Part shown: positions 1 through 8,910 of the stretch, in pieces
Layout of the letters: each line of letters starts with the position of its first letter
How positions within the stretch are numbered: the stretch's first letter is position 1
Source of the DNA: Rhizobium sp. GN54
Lineage (GTDB): Bacteria > Pseudomonadota > Alphaproteobacteria > Rhizobiales > Rhizobiaceae
Length of the DNA: 64,000 nucleotides
Assembly (NCBI RefSeq): GCF_021026345.1
Contig: NZ_JAJNCZ010000002.1
Coordinates: 434,001 to 498,000 of the forward strand
Reading direction: 5' to 3'
Notes under the pieces: model-generated
The model's input: the letters and a program-made list of their open reading frames with translations, nothing else
What the model was told of the DNA's origin: nothing
The model's database searches: none
Made by a program: the position numbers and the translations under genes

Positions 1-1
1 A

Positions 2-718
2 CCGCTTCTGAAACGAAAGCCGTCGGAGCTTTCCGGCGGCCAGCGCCAGCGCGTGGCGATCGGGCGGGCGCTGGTGCGCGACGTTGACGTCTTCCTGTTC
101 GACGAGCCGCTCTCCAACCTCGACGCCAAGCTGCGCTCGGAGCTGCGCGTCGAGATCAAGCGGCTGCACCAGTCGCTGAAGAACACCATGATCTATGTGA
201 CGCACGACCAGATCGAGGCGCTGACGCTCGCCGATCGCATCGCGATCATGAAGGGCGGGGTGATCCAGCAGCTCGCCGATCCGAACACGATCTACAACGC
301 GCCTGATAACATGTTCGTTGCCGGCTTCATCGGCTCGCCGTCGATGAACTTTTTGAAGGGCGAGATCGCCGCCGGCGCGGACGGCAAGCCCGTTTTCGCG
401 GCCGACGGCGTCACGTTCTCGCTTCACGGCTACAGGGCCGGCGAGGCGCTCGCGCCCGGCCGCAAGGTGGTCCTCGGCGTGCGGCCTGAGCATGTGGCGG
501 TGGACGAGGCGGCAGCGGGCGGAGAGTTGCACGAGGCTGTGGTCGACATCGAGGAGCCGATGGGGGCGGACAACCTGCTTTGGCTGAAGCATGCGGGGCA
601 TACGATGGCCGTGCGGACCGCCGGCTCGCGCCGCTTCAACCCCGGCACGAAAGTGCGACTGACGTTCGATATGACGCTCGCCTCGCTGTTCGATGCTGCG
701 ACGGAAGAGCGGATCTGA
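2..718 (+). CDS. Sugar ABC transporter ATP-binding protein (UgpC/MsmK type), 3' part
   Basis: This is the C-terminal part of an importer ATPase that energises uptake of an oligosaccharide or related solute at the inner membrane. The frame is open from base 2, so the start lies outside the window and the Walker A region is missing. Visible are the ABC signature LSGGQ (bases 29-43), Walker B with the D-loop (FLFDEPLSNLDA), the H-loop (YVTHDQ) and a C-terminal TOBE-like domain (LGVRPEHV). That tail is typical of MalK/UgpC ATPases that pair with ABC sugar permeases. It lies directly upstream of a beta-mannosidase and other sugar genes on the same strand, so the likely substrate is a hemicellulose-derived oligosaccharide. 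The family call is firm; the substrate is inferred from context. Confidence 0.93.
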   Translation, partial: PLLKRKPSELSGGQRQRVAIGRALVRDVDVFLFDEPLSNLDAKLRSELRVEIKRLHQSLKNTMIYVTHDQIEALTLADRIAIMKGGVIQQLADPNTIYNAPDNMFVAGFIGSPSMNFLKGEIAAGADGKPVFAADGVTFSLHGYRAGEALAPGRKVVLGVRPEHVAVDEAAAGGELHEAVVDIEEPMGADNLLWLKHAGHTMAVRTAGSRRFNPGTKVRLTFDMTLASLFDAATEERI

Positions 719-759
719 GGGTTACGGGGAGGCGACCGAGGTTGCGTTTGGCTCTCGGC

Positions 760-896
760 CCCTCATCCGCCTGCCGGCACCTTCTCCCCGCAGGCGGGGA
801 GAAGGGCACAGGCCGCACCGTTTCGGCCACGTTGAGATGGTGCGCGTGGCACGTTCCCTCTCCCTGCTTGCGGGGAGAGGGCTAGGGTGAGGGGCA
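760..896. repeat. Rhizobial intergenic palindromic repeat (RIME-like)
   Basis: The 216-base gap between the ABC ATPase and the beta-mannosidase holds two strong stem-loops. One has arms at 780-789 and 796-805 (CCTTCTCCCC paired with its complement). The other spans about 855-880 (CCCTCTCCC paired with GGGAGAGGG). The outer ends, CCCCTCA near 760 and TGAGGGG near 888-894, are also complementary. This arrangement is characteristic of the abundant intergenic mosaic elements of Rhizobiaceae. It could act in transcript processing or termination between the two genes. Family membership is from memory of such elements, not from a search. Confidence 0.7.
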
Positions 897-934
897 GACT
901 GCCTCTCTGAAAGCTGGACTTCGAGACCCAACCG

Positions 935-3406
935 ATGAGCGTAAGACCCGACATCACATCCATCGACCTCTCCGGCACCTGGCGGCTTGCAACGCTTTCC
1001 GGCGAGCATGCGGCGCCCATGGCCGTGCCCGGCGACGTGCATTCGGCGCTGATGGCCGCCGGGATCGTCGCCGACCCCTATGTCGGCCGCAACGAGCTGG
1101 AGGCGCGCTGGGTGGCGGAGGCCGACTGGGTGATGGAGCGGACCTTCCTGGTGCAGCCGGAGATGCTGGAGGCAGGCTGGTATCTCGACATCGGCAGCAT
1201 CGACACGGTGGCTTCCGTCTATATGAACGGCGTTCTGGTGCAGGATATCGACAACTGCTTCCGCCGCTACCGGCCCGACGTGACCGAGGCGCTGAAGGCC
1301 GGCGAGAACCACGTCCGTGTCGTCATCCACTCGGCGGTGGCGGCAGCGGCGGCCCGGCAGGCGGAACAGCCCTTCTTCGTGCCCTGGCACGAAGGCAATT
1401 CGCCGATCGCCAACGGCAACATGCTGCGCAAGCCGCAATGCCATTTCGGCTGGGACTGGAACCTCGCGATCGCCCCGCTCGGCATCTACGAGCCGATCGT
1501 GCTGCGCAAGCTGGAGATTGCGCGCATCGAGCACGTGACCACGCGGCAGTTCCATCATGCCGATGGTTCGGTCGATCTCTACGTCACCGCTACCTTCCAT
1601 GCCGAGGAGCCGGGCATCCTGCCGGTGCATTTCTCGCTCGACGGCGAGCGGGTGCGGCTCGACATCGGCGTCAATGCCGGCGAGACGGTGCTGACGCATC
1701 TCTTCCACGTCGGCGATCCGGACCTCTGGTGGCCGGCCGGAAGCGGCGGGCAGCCATTGTCGCGGGTCACGGTGGAGACGCCGACGGAGACGGTGTCGCG
1801 CACCGTCGGCTTCCGCCGGGTCGAGCACCTGACCGACCGGGACGAGGCGGGGAGCCGTTTCGCCCTGCGGATCAACGGCCGCGAGATTTTCTGCCGCGGC
1901 GCCAACTGGATCCCCGCGGATGCGCTCTTTTCCCGTGTCACCCGCGAAGGCGTGCGCGACCTGCTGCAGTCGGCCGTCGATGCCAACATGAACATGATCC
2001 GCGTCTGGGGGGGCGGCTTCTATGAGCCCGACTGGTTCTACGATCTCTGCGACGAGATGGGGCTGATGGTCTGGCAGGATTTCATGTTCGCCTGCAACCT
2101 CTATCCCTCGACGCCGGAATTCCTCGACAACGTGGCCGCCGAGGTCGACTACCAGGTGCGCCGGCTGTCGTCGCATCCCTCGATCGTGCTCTGGTGCGGC
2201 GACAACGAACTCGTCGGCGCGCTTGGCTGGTTCGACGTCTCGCGCAGGGATCGCGACCGCTACCTGGTCTCCTACGACCGGCTGAACCGCACGATCGAGC
2301 TGGCGCTGAAGAAGGCCGCGCCGGGCGCGACCTGGTGGCCGTCGAGCCCGGCCTCGGGCCCTCTCGATTTCGGCGACGCCTGGCATGCCGATGGTTCGGG
2401 CGACATGCACTACTGGTCGGTCTGGCACGAGAACAAGCCGTTCGAGGACTATCGCAGCGTCCGGCCGCGCTTCTGCTCGGAGTTCGGGTTCCAGTCCTAC
2501 ACGTCGATGCCGGCAATCCGGACGTTTGCCGCAGATAGCGACCTCAACATCGCCTCGCCGGTGATGGAGTGGCACCAGAAGAACGCCGGCGGCAACGAGC
2601 GGATCGCGGCGACCATGTTCCGCAGCTTCCGTTTCCCGAAGGATTTCCCGGGCTTCGTCTATCTGAGCCAGATCCAGCAGGGGCTCGCGATCCGCACCGC
2701 GGTCGAATACTGGCGCTCGCTCAAACCCCATTGCATGGGCACGCTCTACTGGCAGCTCAACGACACCTGGCCGGTCGCCTCCTGGTCGAGCCTCGACCAC
2801 GGCGGGGGATGGAAGGCGATGCACTACATGGCGCGTCGCTTCTTCCAGCCGGTGGCCGTCGCCGCCATCCCGTCGAAGGACGGCAAGCGCATCGATGTCT
2901 CGGTGGTGAACGACACGTCAGAGGCGGTCGAGGTGTCGTTTGCGAGCCGGCTGGTCAGCCTTTCCGGAGAGGCGAGCGCCTTCCGGACCGTTTCGGGGAC
3001 CTGCGGACCCGACCGGGCGGAGACGCTTCTTTCGATCGATGCGGGCGACATACCGCAGGACGCGCTGCTGTTCTGGTCGTTCCAGGCCTCGAACGGGATG
3101 AGCGGCAGCGGACACCATGCGCCGGTGCCCTACAAGGCGCTCGACCTTACGCCGTCCGGCCTGGCGCTCGCCGCCGCGCCGGGCGCGGACGAATCCTTCG
3201 ACGTCACCGTCTCCGCGCGGGGGCTGGCCCTTCATGTGATGGTCGAGGCGAACGTTGCAGGGCGCTGGTCCGACAATGCCTTCGATCTTCTCGCCGGCGA
3301 GGAGAAGCGGCTGGTCTTTTCGCCCGCGCAGCCGCTGGCGGCCGGCGAGAGGCCCGCCTTCCACGCCTTGGATCTTCATTCCTGCCAGTCCGGTTCGGAC
3401 GGCTAG
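935..3406 (+). CDS. Beta-mannosidase, glycoside hydrolase family 2
   Basis: The 823-residue protein should release mannose from the non-reducing end of beta-mannosides (EC 3.2.1.25). It has the GH2 order: an N-terminal jelly-roll (about 10-180), an immunoglobulin-like sandwich (about 190-290), a TIM barrel (about 300-610) and C-terminal beta domains. The probable acid/base is Glu425 in WCGDNE and the probable nucleophile is Glu516 in FCSEFGF, both in the expected order and spacing for the beta-mannosidase branch. The length fits cytoplasmic bacterial beta-mannosidases, and no signal peptide is seen. It therefore probably acts on imported oligosaccharides delivered by the upstream ABC transporter. 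GH2 membership is very secure; mannosidase rather than another GH2 activity is likely but rests on similarity. Confidence 0.9.
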   Translation: MSVRPDITSIDLSGTWRLATLSGEHAAPMAVPGDVHSALMAAGIVADPYVGRNELEARWVAEADWVMERTFLVQPEMLEAGWYLDIGSIDTVASVYMNGVLVQDIDNCFRRYRPDVTEALKAGENHVRVVIHSAVAAAAARQAEQPFFVPWHEGNSPIANGNMLRKPQCHFGWDWNLAIAPLGIYEPIVLRKLEIARIEHVTTRQFHHADGSVDLYVTATFHAEEPGILPVHFSLDGERVRLDIGVNAGETVLTHLFHVGDPDLWWPAGSGGQPLSRVTVETPTETVSRTVGFRRVEHLTDRDEAGSRFALRINGREIFCRGANWIPADALFSRVTREGVRDLLQSAVDANMNMIRVWGGGFYEPDWFYDLCDEMGLMVWQDFMFACNLYPSTPEFLDNVAAEVDYQVRRLSSHPSIVLWCGDNELVGALGWFDVSRRDRDRYLVSYDRLNRTIELALKKAAPGATWWPSSPASGPLDFGDAWHADGSGDMHYWSVWHENKPFEDYRSVRPRFCSEFGFQSYTSMPAIRTFAADSDLNIASPVMEWHQKNAGGNERIAATMFRSFRFPKDFPGFVYLSQIQQGLAIRTAVEYWRSLKPHCMGTLYWQLNDTWPVASWSSLDHGGGWKAMHYMARRFFQPVAVAAIPSKDGKRIDVSVVNDTSEAVEVSFASRLVSLSGEASAFRTVSGTCGPDRAETLLSIDAGDIPQDALLFWSFQASNGMSGSGHHAPVPYKALDLTPSGLALAAAPGADESFDVTVSARGLALHVMVEANVAGRWSDNAFDLLAGEEKRLVFSPAQPLAAGERPAFHALDLHSCQSGSDG

Positions 3407-3455
3407 ACTTCAACCTGTGCCGCGTCCCCGCGTGCCATTCCCAGGAGCAAACCCA

Positions 3456-4217
3456 GTGCAGAAAGTCAGCTTCCAGCTCTATAGCGCCCGCAACTTCCAG
3501 CCCTTCTCGGACGTGTTCCGCCTCGTCTCGCAGGCGGGCTACAGCCAGGTGGAGGGATACGGTGCGCTCTACGCCGCGCTCGACAGCGCCGCGATCGCCT
3601 CGACCAAGGCCGAGCTCGACCGGAACGGGCTCGCCATGCCGACAGCCCATTTCGGCATCGATATGCTGGAGAACGAGCCCGAACGGGTGCTGGAAATCGC
3701 CCGCACGCTCGGCATCAAGGCGATCTATTGCCCCTATCTGATGCCGGAGGATCGCCCGAGCGACGCGACAGGCTGGCGCGCCTTCGGCGAGCGGCTGCAG
3801 AAGGCGTCTGTGCCCTACCGCAAGGCCGGGCTCGATTTCGGCTGGCACAACCACGATTTCGAGTTCGTCGCGCTGCCGGACGGCAGCTTTCCGCAGGATC
3901 ACATCTTCGCCGGCGGGCCGGATCTCTCCTGGGAGGCCGACATCGCCTGGATCGTTCGCGGCGGCGCCGATCCGGTGGCATGGATCAGGAAGTATGCCGA
4001 CCGGATCACGTCCGTCCACGTCAAGGACATCGCACCGGCGGGCGAGAACGCGGAAGAGGACGGATGGGCGGACGTCGGCCACGGCACGCTGCCCTGGGGC
4101 GAACTGATGAAGGTGCTGGCGGGAACCACGGCGCGGTACTTCATCGTCGAGCACGACAATCCGAAGGACCTGAAGCGGCTCGCCGAACGGTCCATCGCAA
4201 CGATCAAGGCATTCTGA
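3456..4217 (+). CDS. Sugar phosphate isomerase/epimerase family TIM barrel
   Basis: The 253-residue protein belongs to the xylose-isomerase-like TIM barrel superfamily. The GTG start at 3456 is chosen because CAGGAG lies 8-9 bases upstream and the family fold begins at once (KVSFQLYSARNF). The open frame extends further upstream but reads into the end of the mannosidase gene in another frame. Conserved metal-site features include GWHNHDFEF and the DIAWIVRGGADP segment, followed by HVKDI. It sits 2 bases before an oxidoreductase gene, so the two are almost certainly co-transcribed. Such pairs isomerise or epimerise keto-sugars made by the dehydrogenase partner. The exact substrate cannot be read from sequence. 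Confidence 0.85.
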   Translation: MQKVSFQLYSARNFQPFSDVFRLVSQAGYSQVEGYGALYAALDSAAIASTKAELDRNGLAMPTAHFGIDMLENEPERVLEIARTLGIKAIYCPYLMPEDRPSDATGWRAFGERLQKASVPYRKAGLDFGWHNHDFEFVALPDGSFPQDHIFAGGPDLSWEADIAWIVRGGADPVAWIRKYADRITSVHVKDIAPAGENAEEDGWADVGHGTLPWGELMKVLAGTTARYFIVEHDNPKDLKRLAERSIATIKAF

Positions 4218-4219
4218 GG

Positions 4220-5446
4220 ATGGACACCATGACCCAACAATCCGGGACTCAGCAACACGGGACCCAGCAACACGGGACGGAAGAGTACGGCGTCGGCATC
4301 ATCGGCTGCGGGAACATCTCCGGGGCCTATTTCAAGCTGATCCCGCTCTACCGGAACCTGAGGCTCGTCGCCTGCGCCGACATCAAACCGGCGGCGTCGA
4401 AGGCCCGGTCGGAGGAATTCGGCGTGGCCGCGCAGGAGATCGACGATCTCCTGTCGAACCCCGCCGTCGACGTCGTCGTCAACCTGACGGTGCCGGAGGC
4501 GCACTATCCCGTCTCACGGCGTGCGCTGCAGGCGGGCAAGCACGTCTATTCGGAGAAGCCCTTCGTGCTGACGCTGGAGCAGGGCGAGGACCTGCGCCGC
4601 ATCGCCGAGGCAAAAGGCCTGAAGGTGGGATCGGCGCCGGATACCTATCTCGGCGGTTCCCATCAGTTTGCCCGCCATCTGATCGACAGCGGCAGCATCG
4701 GCAAGATCATGTCGGGTACGGCGCATGTGCTCGGCCCGGGCATGGAGAGCTGGCATCCCAACCCGGACTTCTTCTTCGCGCCGGGCGGCGGGCCGATCCT
4801 CGACATGGGACCCTACTACGTCAACAACCTCGTCAACCTCGTCGGACCGGTCAAACGCGTGGTGGCGCTCGCCAACAAGGCGCGGGAGGAGCGGACGATC
4901 GGCAATGGTCCGCGTGCCGGCGAGAAGGTGCCGGTGATCGTTGCGACGAACATCCATGCGGTGCTCGAGTTCGAAAACGGCGCGCAGATCTCCCTGATGA
5001 GCAGCTGGGACGTGTGGGCGCACCGCCACCAGAACATGGAGCTCTACGGCACCGAGGGTGCGATCTTCGTGCCGGATCCGAATTTCTTCGGGGGCGCGGT
5101 CGAGGTTGCGGGCATGGACCGCGAGCCGAAGGCGGTCGAGGTCTGGGATCATCCGCTGACGGCGAAGAACTACACCTTCGACTGGGGCGTGCAGGCGAAC
5201 TACCGCGGTATCGGGCTTGCCGACATGATGGCGGCGGTCGCGACCGGGCGCGATTATCGCTGCTCGCTCGACCGTTCGCTGCATACGATCGACGTGCTGA
5301 CGGCGATCCTGCGCTCTGCGGAGGAGGGGCGGGCGATCGACATCGTCACCACCTGCACCCAGCCGGAAGCGCTCGGCATCGAGGAGGCGCGTGCGCTCCT
5401 TCGCGCCGACGTCGCCGCGCCGGCCGTCGAAGCGGCGGCGGAATAG
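4220..5446 (+). CDS. Gfo/Idh/MocA family NAD(P)-dependent oxidoreductase
   Basis: About 408 residues with an N-terminal Rossmann fold (VGIIGCGNISG) and a C-terminal alpha/beta domain. The EKPF motif holds the conserved lysine of the dinucleotide/substrate site. Family members oxidise or reduce sugar hydroxyls, often making 3-keto sugars. Two in-frame starts are possible: ATG 4220, 2 bases after the preceding stop, and ATG 4229, which has GAGGA at 4216-4220. The second has the better ribosome-binding site. The first 20 residues carry a short tandem repeat (TQQ-SG/HG units) that does not belong to the fold. It lies between an isomerase-like gene and an aldo/keto reductase gene, which fits a sugar-oxidation pathway. 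Confidence 0.88.
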   Translation: MDTMTQQSGTQQHGTQQHGTEEYGVGIIGCGNISGAYFKLIPLYRNLRLVACADIKPAASKARSEEFGVAAQEIDDLLSNPAVDVVVNLTVPEAHYPVSRRALQAGKHVYSEKPFVLTLEQGEDLRRIAEAKGLKVGSAPDTYLGGSHQFARHLIDSGSIGKIMSGTAHVLGPGMESWHPNPDFFFAPGGGPILDMGPYYVNNLVNLVGPVKRVVALANKAREERTIGNGPRAGEKVPVIVATNIHAVLEFENGAQISLMSSWDVWAHRHQNMELYGTEGAIFVPDPNFFGGAVEVAGMDREPKAVEVWDHPLTAKNYTFDWGVQANYRGIGLADMMAAVATGRDYRCSLDRSLHTIDVLTAILRSAEEGRAIDIVTTCTQPEALGIEEARALLRADVAAPAVEAAAE

Positions 5447-5482
5447 CCGGGCTGCCAAGTCTGCATCTTGCGGTAACGACAC

Positions 5483-5506
5483 GGGCGGGAGTATCCATTC
5501 CCGCCC
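5483..5506 (+). other. Stem-loop in the leader of the aldo/keto reductase gene
   Basis: A perfect 8-bp stem (GGGCGGGA with TCCCGCCC) closes an 8-base loop and ends 12 bases before the TGGAGGA ribosome-binding site at 5518-5524. There is no T-tract, so it is not a simple terminator. It may separate or stabilise the messages of the two flanking genes. Confidence 0.5.
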
Positions 5507-5529
5507 AAGACATGAAATGGAGGACAGCC

Positions 5530-6561
<1,032 letters not shown>

Positions 6562-6570
6562 CGGAACCGA

Positions 6571-6604
6571 GAGGCCGCCCGGTGCAGGTCGGGCGGCCTC
6601 TTTC
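6571..6604 (+). terminator. Rho-independent terminator after the aldo/keto reductase gene
   Basis: A perfect 10-bp GC-rich stem (GAGGCCGCCC with GGGCGGCCTC) with a 10-base loop is followed by TTTC. It starts 10 bases after the stop codon. Confidence 0.85.
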
Positions 6605-6664
6605 AAGGACATTTCTGATGTACGTACAGCAGGCCGCATGTTGCCTGCCGGGGAGGAGAACCAC

Positions 6665-8284
6665 GTGATCCGCAATCCGATCCTGCCGGGCTTCAATCCG
6701 GATCCGTCGATCTGCCGCGTCGGCGAGGACTATTACATCGCCACTTCCACCTTCGAATGGTATCCGGGTGTGCAGATCCACCATTCTCGCGACCTGGTGA
6801 GCTGGCGGCTGGTGCGCCGGCCGCTGGAGCGGGCGAGCCAGCTCGACATGCGCGGCAATCCCGACAGCTGCGGCGTCTGGGCGCCCTGCCTCTCCCATGC
6901 CGATGGGCAGTTCTGGCTGGTCTACACCGACGTCAAGCGCTTCGACGGGAACTTCAAGGACGCGCACAACTACATCGTCACGGCGCCGTCGATCGACGCG
7001 GACTGGTCCGATCCGGTGTACGTGAACTCCTCGGGCTTCGATCCGTCGCTGTTCCATGACGACGACGGGCGCAAGTGGTTTCTCAACATGCAGTGGAACC
7101 ACCGCACTGAGAGCTACGGCGGCATGCCGAAGTCGCCCGCCTTCGACGGCATCCTGCTGCAGGCGTGGGATCCGGCGGAAAGGCGCCTTGTCGGGCCGGC
7201 GAGGAACATCTTCGCCGGAAGTCCGCTCGGGCTGGTCGAGGGGCCGCATCTCTTCAAGCGCAACGGCTGGTACTACCTGACGACGGCCGAGGGCGGCACC
7301 GGCTACGACCACGCCGTCACCATGGCCCGCTCGCGGACCATCGACGGGCCCTACGAGATGCACCCGGACGTGCACCTGATCACGTCGAAGGACCATCCGG
7401 AGGCGGAACTGCAGCGGGCCGGGCACGGCCAATATGTCGAGACGCCCGACGGGCAGGCCTATCACACGCATTTGACCGGGCGTCCGCTGCCACCGAAGGG
7501 GCGTTGCACGCTGGGGCGAGAGACGGCGATCCAGAAATGCGTCTGGCGCGACGACGACTGGCTCTATCTCGAAGGCGGCGGGCCGGTGCCGAAGGTCGAG
7601 GTGGCCGCACCGTTCGCGACGTCGGCCGCGGGGCGGGCGTCCGAGGTCGCCTATCGCTTCGACGAGGCGGCGCTGCCGGACGATTTCCAGTGGCTGCGCA
7701 CACCGAAGCCGGAGCGGCTGTTCTCGCTTGTCGAGCGTCCCGGCTTCCTGCGGCTGTTCGGCCGCGAAAGCATCGGCAGCTGGTTCGAGCACTCGCTCGT
7801 GGCCCGGCGGCAGGAACACCACGATTTTTCCGCCGAGACGGTGCTGGCGTTCCGGCCGGACAGCTACCAGCAGGTCGCTGGCCTCGTGCACTACTACAAC
7901 CGCCACAAGTTTCACGCGCTCGGGCTGACGTTGCATGAGACCCTCGGGCGCGTCCTGACCATCCTGTCCTGCCCGGGCGACCATGTGAACGGGCGGCTGG
8001 TGTTTCCTCTCGCCGGCGGCGTGCCGGTCGGCGAGGGTGCCGTCGCGCTCTCGATGGACGTGCGGGGAAACGATCTGCAGTTCTTCTGGCGGCCGGCCGA
8101 CGGCGGCTGGAACGAGATCGGTCCGGTGCTGGATGCAGGCGTGGTGTCGGACGAGGGCGGGCGCGGCGAGCACGGGTCCTTCACCGGTGCCTTTGCCGGC
8201 ATGTTCGCCTTCGACACGTCCGGTCGCGCGCAAGTCGCCGATTTCGAGCGCTTCACGTATCGGGGCGGGGCGGCCAACGGGTAG
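6665..8284 (+). CDS. Xylan 1,4-beta-xylosidase, glycoside hydrolase family 43
   Basis: The 539-residue five-bladed beta-propeller enzyme has a C-terminal beta-sandwich typical of two-domain GH43 xylosidases (about 535 residues). The GTG start at 6665 is preferred: GGAGGAG lies six bases upstream and the family N-terminus (IRNPILPGFNPDPS) follows directly, whereas ATG 6638 has no ribosome-binding site. Putative catalytic residues are Asp13 (base, in NPDPS), Asp126 (pKa modulator, in FDPSLF) and Glu192 (acid, in VEGPH). There is no signal peptide, so it should hydrolyse imported xylo-oligosaccharides; some relatives also show arabinofuranosidase activity. It has its own start after the preceding terminator but belongs to the same sugar cluster. 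Confidence 0.93.
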   Translation: MIRNPILPGFNPDPSICRVGEDYYIATSTFEWYPGVQIHHSRDLVSWRLVRRPLERASQLDMRGNPDSCGVWAPCLSHADGQFWLVYTDVKRFDGNFKDAHNYIVTAPSIDADWSDPVYVNSSGFDPSLFHDDDGRKWFLNMQWNHRTESYGGMPKSPAFDGILLQAWDPAERRLVGPARNIFAGSPLGLVEGPHLFKRNGWYYLTTAEGGTGYDHAVTMARSRTIDGPYEMHPDVHLITSKDHPEAELQRAGHGQYVETPDGQAYHTHLTGRPLPPKGRCTLGRETAIQKCVWRDDDWLYLEGGGPVPKVEVAAPFATSAAGRASEVAYRFDEAALPDDFQWLRTPKPERLFSLVERPGFLRLFGRESIGSWFEHSLVARRQEHHDFSAETVLAFRPDSYQQVAGLVHYYNRHKFHALGLTLHETLGRVLTILSCPGDHVNGRLVFPLAGGVPVGEGAVALSMDVRGNDLQFFWRPADGGWNEIGPVLDAGVVSDEGGRGEHGSFTGAFAGMFAFDTSGRAQVADFERFTYRGGAANG

Positions 8285-8417
8285 GTATCATGTTTGTTCT
8301 CTACTCTATTTCTTGCTCGTAAATGGCTGATTACATTACATAAGTTTAATCTTATTTTCAGTTTCCGTTCATCGGCCGAGCCGTATCAAGGGGGTGTCCA
8401 GACGAAAGGAGACACCC

Positions 8418-8765
8418 ATGAAAAAGCTCTTTGCAGCCCTGATCGCGACCTCGGTTCTCGCCACGTCCTTCTCGGTGGCGGAGGCCCGTGACAACCGGTA
8501 TCCGGCCCAGCATCACCATGTCGACAAGCGCGTGGTGCACAAGAAGGTGGTGGTCGAGAAGCGGACGGTCGTCCGCAAGCGTCACTGGGCGAAGGGCAAC
8601 AAGCTGTCGCGCGCAGAAAGGCGGCAGATCATCAACGCCCGCGACTACCGCCGCCACCACCTGCATGCGCCGCGCCGTGGCGAGCAGTGGGTACGGGTCG
8701 ACAACCAGTTCCTGCTGATCGGCGCCGCGACCGGCCTGATCGTCGGACTGGTCGCGGCGAACTGA
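8418..8765 (+). CDS. RcnB-like small secreted basic protein
   Basis: The 115-residue precursor has a signal peptide ending near residue 24 (SVAEA then RDN). A His/Lys/Val-rich basic middle follows, then the RcnB-type C-terminus (YRRHHLHAPRRGEQWVRVDN) and a short hydrophobic tail (LIGAATGLIVGLV). RcnB in E. coli is a periplasmic protein affecting nickel and cobalt export, but most alphaproteobacterial members are uncharacterised. The start has AAAGGAG six bases upstream. It is monocistronic between an AT-rich leader and a terminator. Metal binding by the His-rich segment is possible but unproven. Confidence 0.8.
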   Translation: MKKLFAALIATSVLATSFSVAEARDNRYPAQHHHVDKRVVHKKVVVEKRTVVRKRHWAKGNKLSRAERRQIINARDYRRHHLHAPRRGEQWVRVDNQFLLIGAATGLIVGLVAAN

Positions 8766-8789
8766 ACGGTCTGAACATGCAAGAGGGAG

Positions 8790-8811
8790 GGGCGGCTCGG
8801 GCCGCCCTTTT
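8790..8811 (+). terminator. Rho-independent terminator after the RcnB-like gene
   Basis: A 7-bp stem (GGGCGGC with GCCGCCC) with a 4-base loop is followed by TTTT, 24 bases after the stop. Confidence 0.85.
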
Positions 8812-8910
8812 CGATTCCCGGTGGAGCCCTCCCGGGACGGCCGGCATGACCCTGCACAGAGATAGGTCGATCCGGCAGCGAGGCCGACCTCGCCGCCGTG
8901 CCGATACCGG

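Noticed and set aside
722-2824. 700-codon minus-strand open frame across the beta-mannosidase gene
   Set aside because: It runs through the intergenic palindromic repeat and is antisense to a gene with clear catalytic motifs. Its composition (Arg, Asp, His, Val) is typical of a shadow frame.
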